This document shows, one piece after another, positions 1 to 11,900 of a stretch of 64,000 nt of DNA. A program made the position numbers and the translations under genes. Source of the DNA: Tubiluchus corallicola (lineage: Eukaryota > Priapulida > Priapulimorpha > Priapulimorphida > Tubiluchidae); the NCBI GenBank assembly GCA_030141605.1, contig JAQGDQ010000003.1:1195501-1259500 (forward strand). The letters are read 5' to 3'. The notes beneath the pieces are model-generated. The model was not told the DNA's origin. It did not search any database and saw nothing but the letters and a program-made list of their open reading frames with translations. Positions within the stretch are counted from its first letter, which is position 1, and each line of letters begins with the position of its first letter.

Positions 1-1372
1 GCAACAGATTACTCAGCAGGAGAAAATAATAAGACACTTTGCAATAGAGAAGCTTTTCCTGAAATCACTACACATTACGCTAAATATCACTTACGCAGGT
101 ATGTCGTTATCATTACTCAGCGTGTTCAACCTGAGACCCTATTAACATCCATTGCGCATTTCTTGGGTAACCTTCATTAGTTAAGTGTAAGCCATAAAGC
201 ATCGCAAACAGGTAAATTAAGTTGGCGAAGAAACCCTACTGAAGCCTGCTGTAGTCAAATTAATAGTAATAAGCACTTGCAGTGCAGAAGAGTAGGTGCC
301 ATGGTTGTCAAGTATGAAACACTCTTGGGATACAATTATTTCAGCTGAATCACCACAAATATAGTATTTCGGCAGCTTTGGAAAGAATAATCCTGTAAAT
401 TGGGCTAATAATAAGGGATTTTGATGTCAAAACAGTGAAACCAACCGCTATTTAATAAAAAATATGTACAATTTATTATACATTATCTACTTATAATAAA
501 TATAGGCCATTTAAATTGACTGCTTCGTTGAGATGAATAAAATTGACATTTGAGAGTGGATAAAATTGTAATTGCAAAATATGATTTTAAAATCAACGAC
601 TATCACACTGACAGTTCTGAAAAAAAGAAAAGGCGCTTACAACTACTTAAAAAGGCAAAACACAGTATCATGAAAAAATGCTCTTGCTACATTAACATTA
701 TCATTGAAAACAGACGAACTACATATGAAGTGCACTGTTTGTGTGATTTTCAATACGTCGTTGCAAGGTGATTTCGGTAATTTTTCTGCATCCATTCTGT
801 TAATTTTTTCTCATAAAATGATGTTAAGCAACTAGCAAAGCGAATTTCGTAGCAGTATAACTATAACCGGCAGAATGATTACGATTAGGCTAACTTTAGT
901 TGAAATCATAGTAAAATTATTAAATGTCTCTGTGAGTCTAGTAATAATAATCTTCGATAGTGCATATTAGTGTTAAAAAAATTAGTCATCGTTCTTAATT
1001 ATGACCAAGAATTCGACAGTTTTTTTGTCGTACTATAATTGATTTCACTCAGTTTTGAGCACAGCAGATTTTAATGATTCCACTATAAAGTATACAATCG
1101 CTGCAAGGACGCATGCAACAACAACCTAAAAATTGTAAAAATTTTCTTTTGTTGCTTATATTTTTCTTCTCATTTTTCTTCTTCAGCTCCCCTCTTTTTC
1201 CTTTTTCTACTTCTGTTCCCTTACTTCACTTTTTGTTTACTCCGAGTGCTTCGTCAATGGCACTGCGTTGTTACTAAACCCATTCAATTCATTATTTTGA
1301 TCAAACGTGCGGAAATTGGCTCGTAATTCTGTGTGACATTTCTCTTCAGCAAATCTTACTTTAGTACAACGC
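1..1372. other. 3' flank of gene A, no gene seen
   Basis: AT-rich sequence beyond the stop codon of the minus-strand ZP gene. It should contain that gene's 3' UTR. No canonical AATAAA was found close to the stop on the minus strand; a weaker ATTAAA-like hexamer lies near 1070. The short plus-strand frame at 550-771 is Lys/Ile/Asn-rich, resembles no known protein and has no splice context. Nothing else is supported. Confidence 0.5.
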
Positions 1373-3737
1373 TCAACACACTGTACCACCAGCGTTTGAA
1401 GTCGTATATACACTAAAACGTTTTTGTCCTTGGTCACAATCTTGTCGATTTAAGTGACCTGATAACTGTCTCCAATCGAAGGTGCTTAACATGCGAGCAA
1501 AATTGCTCCTAATTTCACTTGAAGCTCTATCTACTATTGTTTCTCCAAGATATCTATCACCACCGTCACTGCTGCTGCCACCTCGATTCTCTTCTAGCCC
1601 AAGTCTCCACATCAACAGACTTACTGCTGAAGTCACTACAATAAGGGCAAACATAGTTACTACTACTACGGCGGCTTCAGTTCTGCCTATACAGTCACCC
1701 GTCGCTGTATCACTTGCTGCAATGAAAAATAATAACTGTGTATATACAATAGTTCGAATATTATTATTTCTAGTCTATCTCAAATTATTTACTCCAAATA
1801 CTCCTTGCATGCTTAATGGCATTCATAAAAGTACAACCAACACTTGTATGTTGCCTGATACACGAGTGTTTTCTATAAACCATTCTGAATCTAACCTAGC
1901 ATATTAGCTGTGTGAAACATTAGTTAGTAATCTCCTCTCTGCACAACTGACATTTAGATCACTGCCTCATCCACCCATTTTGTTAACATTAACTTTAAAG
2001 CATAAATTTTATCAGTGAATAGAGCAACACAAGATAATGTTATAAAAAGCCTTACCAACTAGAACAGGTTGTACTTCCCCGTCTTCTTCACCTCTGAGAA
2101 GTACTTTAATGTTTCTGAAGATATCTATTCTGTATGATACAGAATTGTTCTCATAACCCTGGTTAGGTTCCAAATGAACATCTCTACGCTGTCTATGAAC
2201 CTGACACACTTTCTGTAAAATGATTTATTACATTGTTTTCAAATGAGACACAGAGAAAAATAATAAGAAAAACTAGCTGACAAGATTTCTGACGTGGAAA
2301 GAAATTGAAGATTTTGCAAACAACAGTTACTGTACGGCCTGGAAAAGACGTTAGCTTGTGTCTGAAAGTCACAACACTTTTATTGAATTCGCTTGATTAC
2401 CTAGGAATTGCGCTTCACAAAGAAATCGTAACTTGTAACTTTTCAACCTGAGACTGTGGTCAACCAATCTGTCAACTTTTACCGTTTAATTCATCTCAAT
2501 GAGACCTTTATTTGATAGGCTACAAACTAGTTTCGATCGACATTGGAAGGCATTCGTCTCTTCGACCTTGCCTATGTCACCGTGACCTAGCCACGCCCAC
2601 TTTCTGATAAATACGTAGTGCACGTCTATGCTTACTTTTTCTACCATTCTCTGAGCACCGATCTCAGATGTTTTTCCTGAAAGGCTCGTGATTCTGGAGT
2701 CATAGACATGGCCCAGGTTTCTTGTTTTGGCTCATATTTCGAGCCCTTGAGAACTACCAGCTTTTTAAAACCACATGTGAACTTCTACCCAATAGTACTT
2801 AAATACTTGTGAAAAAAAACTGAAAATACTTAAAGCCCTGTGAGAAGAAGAGGAACAACGGAAAAACAGAGATGCCGCTGCCCTGACTCCTTGACCAGCT
2901 GTATAGCCGTAATTATAGCGAAATCTTAATTATCAACAGTTGACAAAAACATGGCAAGTGTATTTGGCAGATCATCTTAAGTTTAAAAATATGAAGTAGA
3001 ATCCTAACATTGTACCAGAAAAAGAGAAAAAATAACAATTTTTATTTAAAGTTAGCATTTCGCATTCTGCCAGAAATAGAAAGAGAGGTACAAAACTCCA
3101 TTTTTCAATAAATTTTGTCATTTGGCAATCAATTATCATCCAGTGGCGGAGAAGACTAGCTGACAGGAATTGAATACTCAATTAAATAAAAATAACTTAT
3201 TTATAAATAAATAAAGATAATTGCCAGTAAAATTATCTCAAAGTTACTAAAGCCATGTTTGACGTTTTGCACTTTTTATGCGACACATGATTATTTATCA
3301 TGCATTGTTTTTTTTACATCAAGTGATACCAACGTCTTTGATTGAGTATTGCCTGAGTCGACATTTGGTTAAACTTTAGACATCTTTGGCCTAACTTCTA
3401 AGCAACCTAAGCATCGTTCGTTACAACCTAATTTCATTTACCCTTTCGCATTTTTCTTGACAAATGTTAACTTCACACTCAAAATAAACGTTGTCTCTGT
3501 CTGGAAACTTAAAAACTTCGAATATTGCCGCATAATAAGTGAAACCATCATTTTCATAATTAAGTTTTCGAAATGGTCCAACCATCTTCCTGTGCACAGG
3601 GCATCTGCAAAAAAATAAAAATATAATTTTTTTCCTGCTTCCTTCATTCTTTCTGTCTTTAGCTTATTCGTATGTGCTCTCTTTTTCACACTCGAAATTA
3701 CACACATTTAATCAAATTGCGGTTTAATAAAAGATTT

Positions 3738-3797
<60 letters not shown>

Positions 3798-3826
3798 GCT
3801 AGCTAGCTAGCTAGCTAGCTAGCTAG

Positions 3827-3891
<65 letters not shown>

Positions 3892-3977
3892 CAACCAACC
3901 AACCAACCAACCAACCAACCAACCAACCAACCAACCAACCAACCAACCAACCAACCAACCAACAACTAACTAACTAT

Positions 3978-4010
<33 letters not shown>

Positions 4011-5929
4011 CAACTAACCAACCAACCAACCAAACCAATAACTAGCTCGCTCACTCATTCACTCATTGGCCGACTGACTGACTGACTGACTGACTGACTA
4101 ATTTAACTAACTAACTAACTAATTACAAGAGCGGCTTAATCAAAAAGCATCATGAGTAAGCTTCTTATTTACTTCCTTCGCTTACTCACTCTTTTTATTT
4201 GTTAGTTGTACCTGTCATATATTTGACTACTTGACTTTCACTTTTTTGTTTCATTTTTCTCATCCGTTTTCTTTCTCCCACTTCCTTTTTCTTCTCTAGT
4301 TTTCTCTTTAGATTTTACAACAGATTATCTTTTGCCTTCTCGAAGTTACTTCTCGAAGAAATATTTAATCAAACAAAGATATAAATACCCGTTTCTGTCG
4401 ATAAGATTAATTTTTGCACGGGATGTTCCGTCTTGAGCGTAACAGCTTGTTGGCCAAATATCCCAATAATCTGAAAAAAAAAACATTTAAACCACTGTCA
4501 AGGTAATGACATGTTTATCGATGAATTTTCATTGACAGTACATGACAAGCACGGGTTACCGCCACGATTAACAAAGAATGGCAACTCGAAATCGTTAGTG
4601 TGAAAATAATTACGATACTTCAAGAATTTTTTTTATCTACATACCATTGATAAGATGATAAATAACCATAGTGCCGTATTCTCCAACTATAAGTCTCTCG
4701 GCCACTGCGTTTCTAGGATCCTTGCCAACCACAACCTTGAAGTTGAGTTCTGGAATTTTAACTCCTTGCACAATTTCAGAGGTAGGAAGTTTTCTTGGAT
4801 TTACCATACTACAAGAGAAAAGGTAGGGTTAGTTTTGAACTATGATTTGTTTTTTGTTCCCTTTTGGTATGTGTTATGACATTTTATGTCTCAGACTGCT
4901 GAAATATCCCTAAAAAACAGAATTTCTGAATTGACACTAAGACGAATTACGAGTTTCACCTTCTTTACAAAGTAATGCTTTTATAAAGAACAGCGTTTAC
5001 ATTGGACAAGCACAGTGGTGAATGCAACTACTGGCATATCTATAGTGATATGTGAACTGACAATATGTGGAACAGACTAACAATATTAACTGACATATCT
5101 GATGATGCACTTTTACCGACAATTTGTAAAACAGATGCTGTTCTGAGAATTTTGATTTTCAAGTTAAATTATACTCACGGTACTGTAACTGCCCAGTTCA
5201 GTATTTTTCTCATATTATCAGCATTGAAGGCGCATTGGACGGTATAAGCTCTGTCATTTTCCCACAATACTCCGAAAAAGCTATCAGTCATCACTACTAC
5301 TGTATTTGAAAATATCACAGATTTACCCTTAAAAACACAGAAAAATGCATGAAAATGAAAAAGTTATTTATACCTCAAAAAAAGTTATAATTGGTAACAT
5401 TATTCTGAATGAAGGAAACTAGTACATGCGTCTGGGCCAAACAGTTTGCAAATACAAAAAATGTGTGTAACTGACAACAACAATATTAGTAACTTAAATA
5501 TCTGTTAATAGCAATAATAATAAATGCCTATTATACATTTTGTAAAACGCGATCAGACTTTGATGAAAAGTTAGTCTCAGTCATTAAGACGTCAGTTTCT
5601 TACAAAAGGTTCTTGTCATGGAATATGCTTTTGGAAAAGCACTAACAATGTAACGAAAGATAGAGTGAGCCATTCACAACGACAAGACGCAACTCCTATG
5701 TTACTAATTCTGGAAATAAAAACTTATTAATATTATACCTCATTTCTTTCTTCAGTACCGCATCCGTCAAGAGGAATTACCAATTTCGCAAAGTCTACTT
5801 CTTCAAATGAACTCTTGCATTGAACGATCTTGAAAAATCCTTTTGAATAAATGTTTCCAGTGAAGCTAGAGGCAAAAGATACGCTGATGTGCATTGCTCT
5901 ACTGCTGAGATCACAGGATACTGTCACAC
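1373..5929 (-). other. ZP domain, furin site, hydrophobic patch and TM anchor exons of gene A
   Basis: These seven exons encode everything from residue about 2829 to the C-terminus. Cysteines occur in the contexts [50 protein letters not shown] and KVCQ, a ZP-N plus ZP-C set. The exon ending at 5739 closes after GCGTEERNE in phase 0. The exons at 4470-4389 and 3604-3442 together are 245 nt, exactly the length of the single homologous exon of gene C. The exon at 2212-2056 carries RQRR and then [11 protein letters not shown], the expected furin-type site and external hydrophobic patch. The last exon has the helix [20 protein letters not shown], then a tail of about 75 residues ending in Cys and TGA. 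Introns over 300 nt are 1717-2055, 2213-3441, 3605-4388 (with a CTAA-type satellite), 4809-5178, 5328-5738 and 5930-6271; no extra exon was seen in them. Confidence 0.9.
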
Positions 5930-8900
5930 CTACGAAAAAGAAATTAGCTTTACTTAGCGCACCTACATAATTCATAACATTGGCTTTTTAGCAACAACAA
6001 GTTCCTATCACCATTAAGTCAATGAGACAAGAAGTAGTGTGCAAAACAAAATCTTTTCAATTTTCAAATAATATTCGTTATGTCAGGAATTGTTCTGTAT
6101 CTCCAAGAAAGTTGAAATTAAACTTGTCCACTTCAGCAAGACGCAATGGCGAAAATTATTCGATATTGAACATCATTATTGAATTCACAACAAGCGCTTT
6201 TCTAAGATATTAAACGACATTCAAATAGATTCGACATCGCCTTATGTTACAATGCGAAATGCTTTACTTACCATTAACAAGATGATCTGAAAATCCTGGA
6301 TGTACTTCTACAACTGTAAGACCAGACTTGTCTTTTGATTCAAGCTCTCTCTGTTGGTAGATTCTGTGGACAATGTTAAGATCTGGTTGCGAAGTTGTCG
6401 TTTTGAAATAACCATAGTCAGGTCCTTGGGCTAATATACCTCTTCTTCTAGTTTTACCGTACAACTTTGTGTAAGGATTTAATCCAACAGTGTGATGAAG
6501 CCTATCTCCTACACGTGTTGAAAACCCTGTACGAATGTTTATTTTTCCAGAAACACTAGCGGACGCGCCACCAGACAAATCAACAGCAGTTTGGGGGTGT
6601 TTCACGTTAGGAGCAAAAGGATTATTTTTGCCAGGTGATTCTTGATCTAAGTTGTTTATAATATCTATTACTTCTTTGAAGCCGGCACTGCCTTCCATTT
6701 TTTGGCCCAGTTGGTCTCTAGCAGAAGTGTCTATTTGAGATTTTTGATCTGTAACTACGTCTGTTGATGCAAAGTGGTCTCTGGAGAATACATTGCCTTT
6801 TACGTTTACTTTCACAGTATTATCTTCAGTAGGTAACTTTCTGGGAGGATATGATTGCACACTTGCAAAGATATCTATTCCTACACCTTTTTCTTCTATG
6901 CCGCTAGCCACAGAATCACTTCGTGCAGTAGTACCGTGTATTTTCACACCCCGCGTGCCATAGATATTGGAATAATCCTGACTTTCAAGCACTTCACGTG
7001 CTCTGTTACCATATTCAACATAAGTTGGTGTTGATACGTGCAGTGGAGCAGTTGTTGTAAACACCTTTAATCCAATGTTTGGGTAAATTCCTTGATTTGG
7101 TATAAATGTAGAACTATGTGGAACAAAAATGTCATCTTTGTAGTTTGATTTACGTACCTGAGTTTCTGAATGTATATTGACATCTAAGCCTGGATAAAAA
7201 GCAGTATTTGGAATAGTTGCTGGCTGAATTGGCTTTGAAAGCTGCACATTTACTCCAATGTTTGGGTAGACTGCAGCATTTGGAACAACTGTTGCTGGCT
7301 GTTGACCCACATTCACGCCTATACTGGGATATACTGCTGTGCCTTGTAATATGCCTTTTTCAGTAAACTCATGAATAATGCTGTGTTTGTCTCCATCTCT
7401 TATTATCTCAGGTGTAGCAGAGTCTTTAACTTTAATTCCAGTACTTGGATACTCATGGGGATACACACTATCTTGGTTTACTTTAATGCCAGTGTTCGTA
7501 CTGCTGCTACGTGTTTCACCACTGCCAAGAATACTACCATCACTCCCTATTTGCACGCTAACACCAGTGTCGTAACGGCGTGTATCAAATTCATAACTAC
7601 CTTTAGTATCTGATAATGTGCCAATAAATTTTGTTTCTGGTCCTATAAAATCAAGTTCAGTTCTATGTTTAACATCGTCATCACCAATCGATTCTGGTTC
7701 TGCTGAACCCATAACTTTCACTCCAGTGCTGGGATATTGTCCAACATATGGATATACAGTTCCTAAATTATCATTCACCTTAATACCAATATTTGGATTG
7801 CTGCTAATCTTGCCAGTGTTATAAATTCCTTCACTCTCTTTATTATGGATGGAGTCGCCACCAGGTCCAGCATGTGGCAGGGTGACAGGTGTTCCAGCTT
7901 CAGGCTTTGCATATGGTTGCCCATAGGGCACACGTCCTGGTATTACTCCTGCATTGGCACCCACTCCAGTTCCAACTCCTGTATTATAGTTAACAGTTTC
8001 AAATCCATAACTTCCACCACTTCCAGCATCCAGAAACCTTCCACCAGTGTAATATGGTCTTAATGCAGGATGCACAGAATCATCACTCTGTGCAAATTGC
8101 CCACTTTCGTGCCCTCTTAGGTTGGTTTTTCCCATGTAAGTTGGTTTATAACCATGTGTGCCATAACCTCCAATGCCAACTCCTGTGCCTACACCACTGC
8201 TATGACTAATAGTGTTAAATCCATAAAATCCTCTGCTTCCTCCAAATGGAAATCCGCCCTTTCGTCCATCATAATAGTCTGTTGGCCTATAATAATCACC
8301 TGCTATTCCAGGATTGTAGCCAACTTCTTTATCTAATGTATTAGGAACTCTTGGCCCAGAGATTGGTATTTTTCCAGTCCTTATATCTTTTCTATCATTT
8401 TGACTATCTGTAGGCACTTTAGAGTATACAGGATACTTATCATTGTAATACTGTTGATCATCTGGAAAAAAATCTACATTCTTATCAGGAATTCTTGGCC
8501 TAGCAACTGGTATTTTTTCTGTCTTGATGTTTCCCCTATCAGTTCGTTGGTGAGGAGGTACTTTGGGGTAGCTTGGGTTTTGATTATTTATATTTGGGTT
8601 ATATTCGTATACACCACCATCATTGGGTGGTGATTTTCTCTCTCCAGTATTTGTCAAAAGGTAATGATAACTGTAAGGTGGAAACTGATATGGATCTGGA
8701 AATACATCATGTGGATAGGAAAGTGGTACATATGGAACACCATCTCCTCCCCCTCCTCTTCTTCGTCCTCCTCCACCACGGTTACTTCTTGTTTTTTCAG
8801 AACCTCCTAAAGAGCTAGGTGTAGTAGAATTGCTTTCCTCTTGATTGGTGTTAAGTGAAGGCAGTGAGACAGGAAATAAGGTTGTATCAGTAACCAAGCT

Positions 8901-11900
8901 TGAAGGCTCAGTGGATTCAGGTATAATTGGGATTCTTAGTGTTATAGCTTCTGGGGTTGCAGAGGAGATTTCTGAGGTTGAGACATCAAATGTGAATGCT
9001 TCTGTAGTACCTCTGAAAGATGTTGGAGGCATTGAGGGCTGTGCAGATAAACTTGGGAATCCCGGGGTTATGACTCGTGGGGTTAGAGTGGGGCTTTCCG
9101 TTGTTGAGATATCAAATGTGGGTGCTTCTGTAGTACCACTAAAAGGTGTTTGAGGTAATAAGGGCTGTCCAGTTATACTGGGAACTTTTAGGGTTGAAAC
9201 TTCTGGGGTAAGAGTGGAGATTTCTGTGGTTGAGATGTCAAATCTGGATGTTTCTGTAGTACTTCCAAGGGTTGTCTGCGGTATTGAAGGCTGTGCAGGT
9301 AAACTTGGGATTCCTGGGGTTATAACTCGTGGGGTTAGAGTGGGGCTTTCCGTTGTTGAGATATCAAATGTGGGTGCTTCTGTAGTACCACTAAAAGGTG
9401 TTTGAGGTAATAAGGGCTGTTCAGTTATACTGGGAACTTTTAGGGTGGAAACATCAGGGGTAAGAGTGGGAATTTCTGTGGTTGAGATGTCAAATCTGAA
9501 TGTTTCTGTAGTACTTCCAAGGGTTGTCTGAGGTAGTGAAGGCTGTGCAGATAAACTTGGGATTCCTGGGGTTATGACTCGTGGGGTTAGAGTGGGGTTT
9601 TCTGTTGGTGAGATATCAAATGTGGATGCTTCTGTAGTACCACTAAAAAGTGTTCGAGGTAATAAGGGCTGTCCAGTTATACTGGGAACTTTTAGGGTTG
9701 AAACTTCTGGGGTAAGAGTCAGGATTTCTGTGGTTGAGGCACCAAATGCGAATGTTTCTGTCGTACCTCTGAAAGATGTTGGAGGTATTGAGGGCTGTGC
9801 AGATAAACTTGGGAATCCCGGGGTTATGACTCGTGGGGTTAGAGTGGGGCTTTCCGTTGTTGAGATACCAAATGTGGGTGCTTCTGTAGTACCACTAAAA
9901 GGTGTTTGAGGTAATAAGGGCTGTCCAGTTACACTGGGAACTTTTAGGGTTGAAACCTCTGGGGTAAGAGTCAGGATTTCTGTGGTTGAGGCATCAAATG
10001 CGAATGTTTCTGTCGTATCTCTGAAAGATGTTGGAGGTATTGAGGGCTGTGCAGATAAACTTGGGAATCCCGGGGTTATGACTCGTGGGGTTAGAGTGGG
10101 GCTTTCCGTTGTTGAGATATCAAATGTGGGTGCTTCTGTAGTACCACTAAAAGGTGTTTGAGGTAACAAGGGCTGTCCAGTTATAGTGGGAACTTTTAGG
10201 GTTGAAACTTCTGGGGTAACAGTCAGGATTTCTGTGGTTGAGGCATCAAATGCGAATGCTTCTGTCGTACCTCTGAAAGATGTTGGAGGTATCGAGGGCT
10301 GTGCAGATAAACTTGGGAATCCCGGGGTTATGACTCGTGGGGTTAGAGTGGGGCTTTCCGTTGTTGAGATACCAAATGTGGGTGCTTCTGTAGTACCACT
10401 AAAAGGTGTTTGAGGTAATAAGGGCTGTTCAGTTATACTGGGAACTTTTAGGGTGGAAACATCTGGGGTAAGAGTGGGAATTTCTGTGGTTGAGATGTCA
10501 AATCTGGATGCTTCTGTAGTACTTCCAAGGGTTGTCTGAGGTATTGGGGGCTCTATGGATACACTAGGCTCAGATGACTGTACAACTTGACTCACAGGTA
10601 CAGATGTTACAGATTTTGAAGCCATTGTTGCAGAAGGTGGACTGAATGGTAAAGTTCGTGTGTTGTCTAGGACTGTTGTATGTGTTACTGTAGGCTGAGT
10701 AACAGGAACACTCCTTGAAGACACAACTGGTGGTACTGCAGTTGTGGTTTCACTAGTAGACTCTGGTTCTTCACTAAACAATGGAGTGGTTATTGTCTGT
10801 GATGTGGGTATATGCAGAGTAGATGCCAAGGTAGCATCACTTCCAAAAATAGCAACAGAAGATGTAGCAAATTCACTAGTAAGTGAAGTTGGCTGTGCAG
10901 AAGAAGTATTTGTACTGCCAGTGTCTAATTCATCAGTTACAGAGACAGCAGTAGTAGAAGATGTCGATACTTCAGAATTTATAGTGCTACCAGTAGCCTC
11001 TGGTGACACTCTGGTAGCAGATAGTGTAGATGGTGTTGTAACAGAGGGAGTAGTAGTACTGCTGGAAGCTAATTCAGTTAATGAAACCAAAATAGTATTA
11101 ACTGTTGGTTCTTCAGAAGTTCGTGTTTCACTAGTAGATTCAGGTTGTTCACCAGACATTGTAGTTGCCATTGTAGGTCTTGCAGGTATGCTTGAAGTAG
11201 AAAGCAAAGTAACTTCACTGCCAAATACAGTTACAGTAGATTGCTGAGGAACTTGTGTGGAAGAAGAAATACTTCCAGTGCTAATCTCCAATCCAGGAGA
11301 TGCAGAGAAAATAGTAGTACTATCTGTTGGTGTTTCAAGAAGAAAAGTTTCTGCAGAAGTCATCTGTGATTCTGTGGTAGCTGGTACAGCTGTTGTGGAC
11401 ATTGTGGATGATGTAAATCCGCTGTCAAGTGTAGGTTCTGTGACTTCTGGTATACTTGACGTGGGAGACCGCATAGTCTCATTATCAGGTGTAGTTAGTG
11501 TAAATTGTGTAGTAGGTTCCATTGAAGGAGCAGCACTTGTGTTGCTACTAAAGGATTCTGTAGATGAAACAAAAGGAGTTCTGCTAACTGGAAATGAAAA
11601 GGATGTTTCCATTCTAGAACTTACAGTAGATTCCACTGGTTCTTCAGTGATCAGTGTAGTGACTGTCGGCATTGTTGATATAGAAGACAATGTTGTATCA
11701 TTGTCAATTGTCTGCATTGTAGTTTGTGATGTAGACGGACTTAATGAGGTAGAACCTGGCAACTCTGATGTCATCACTGTAGGCGCTTCCGAAGTATTTA
11801 AATTTGAAGTGATTGCTGTAGATAATGTTGGTATACTTGATGTAGAAGACCGCGTAGTCTCATTATCAGGTGTAGTTAGTGTAAATTGTGTAACAGATTC

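Noticed and set aside
3738-4125. Telomere-like or CRISPR-like array
   Set aside because: The unit is CTAA/CCAA, not TTAGG or a related telomere repeat, and there are no spacers. It lies within an intron.
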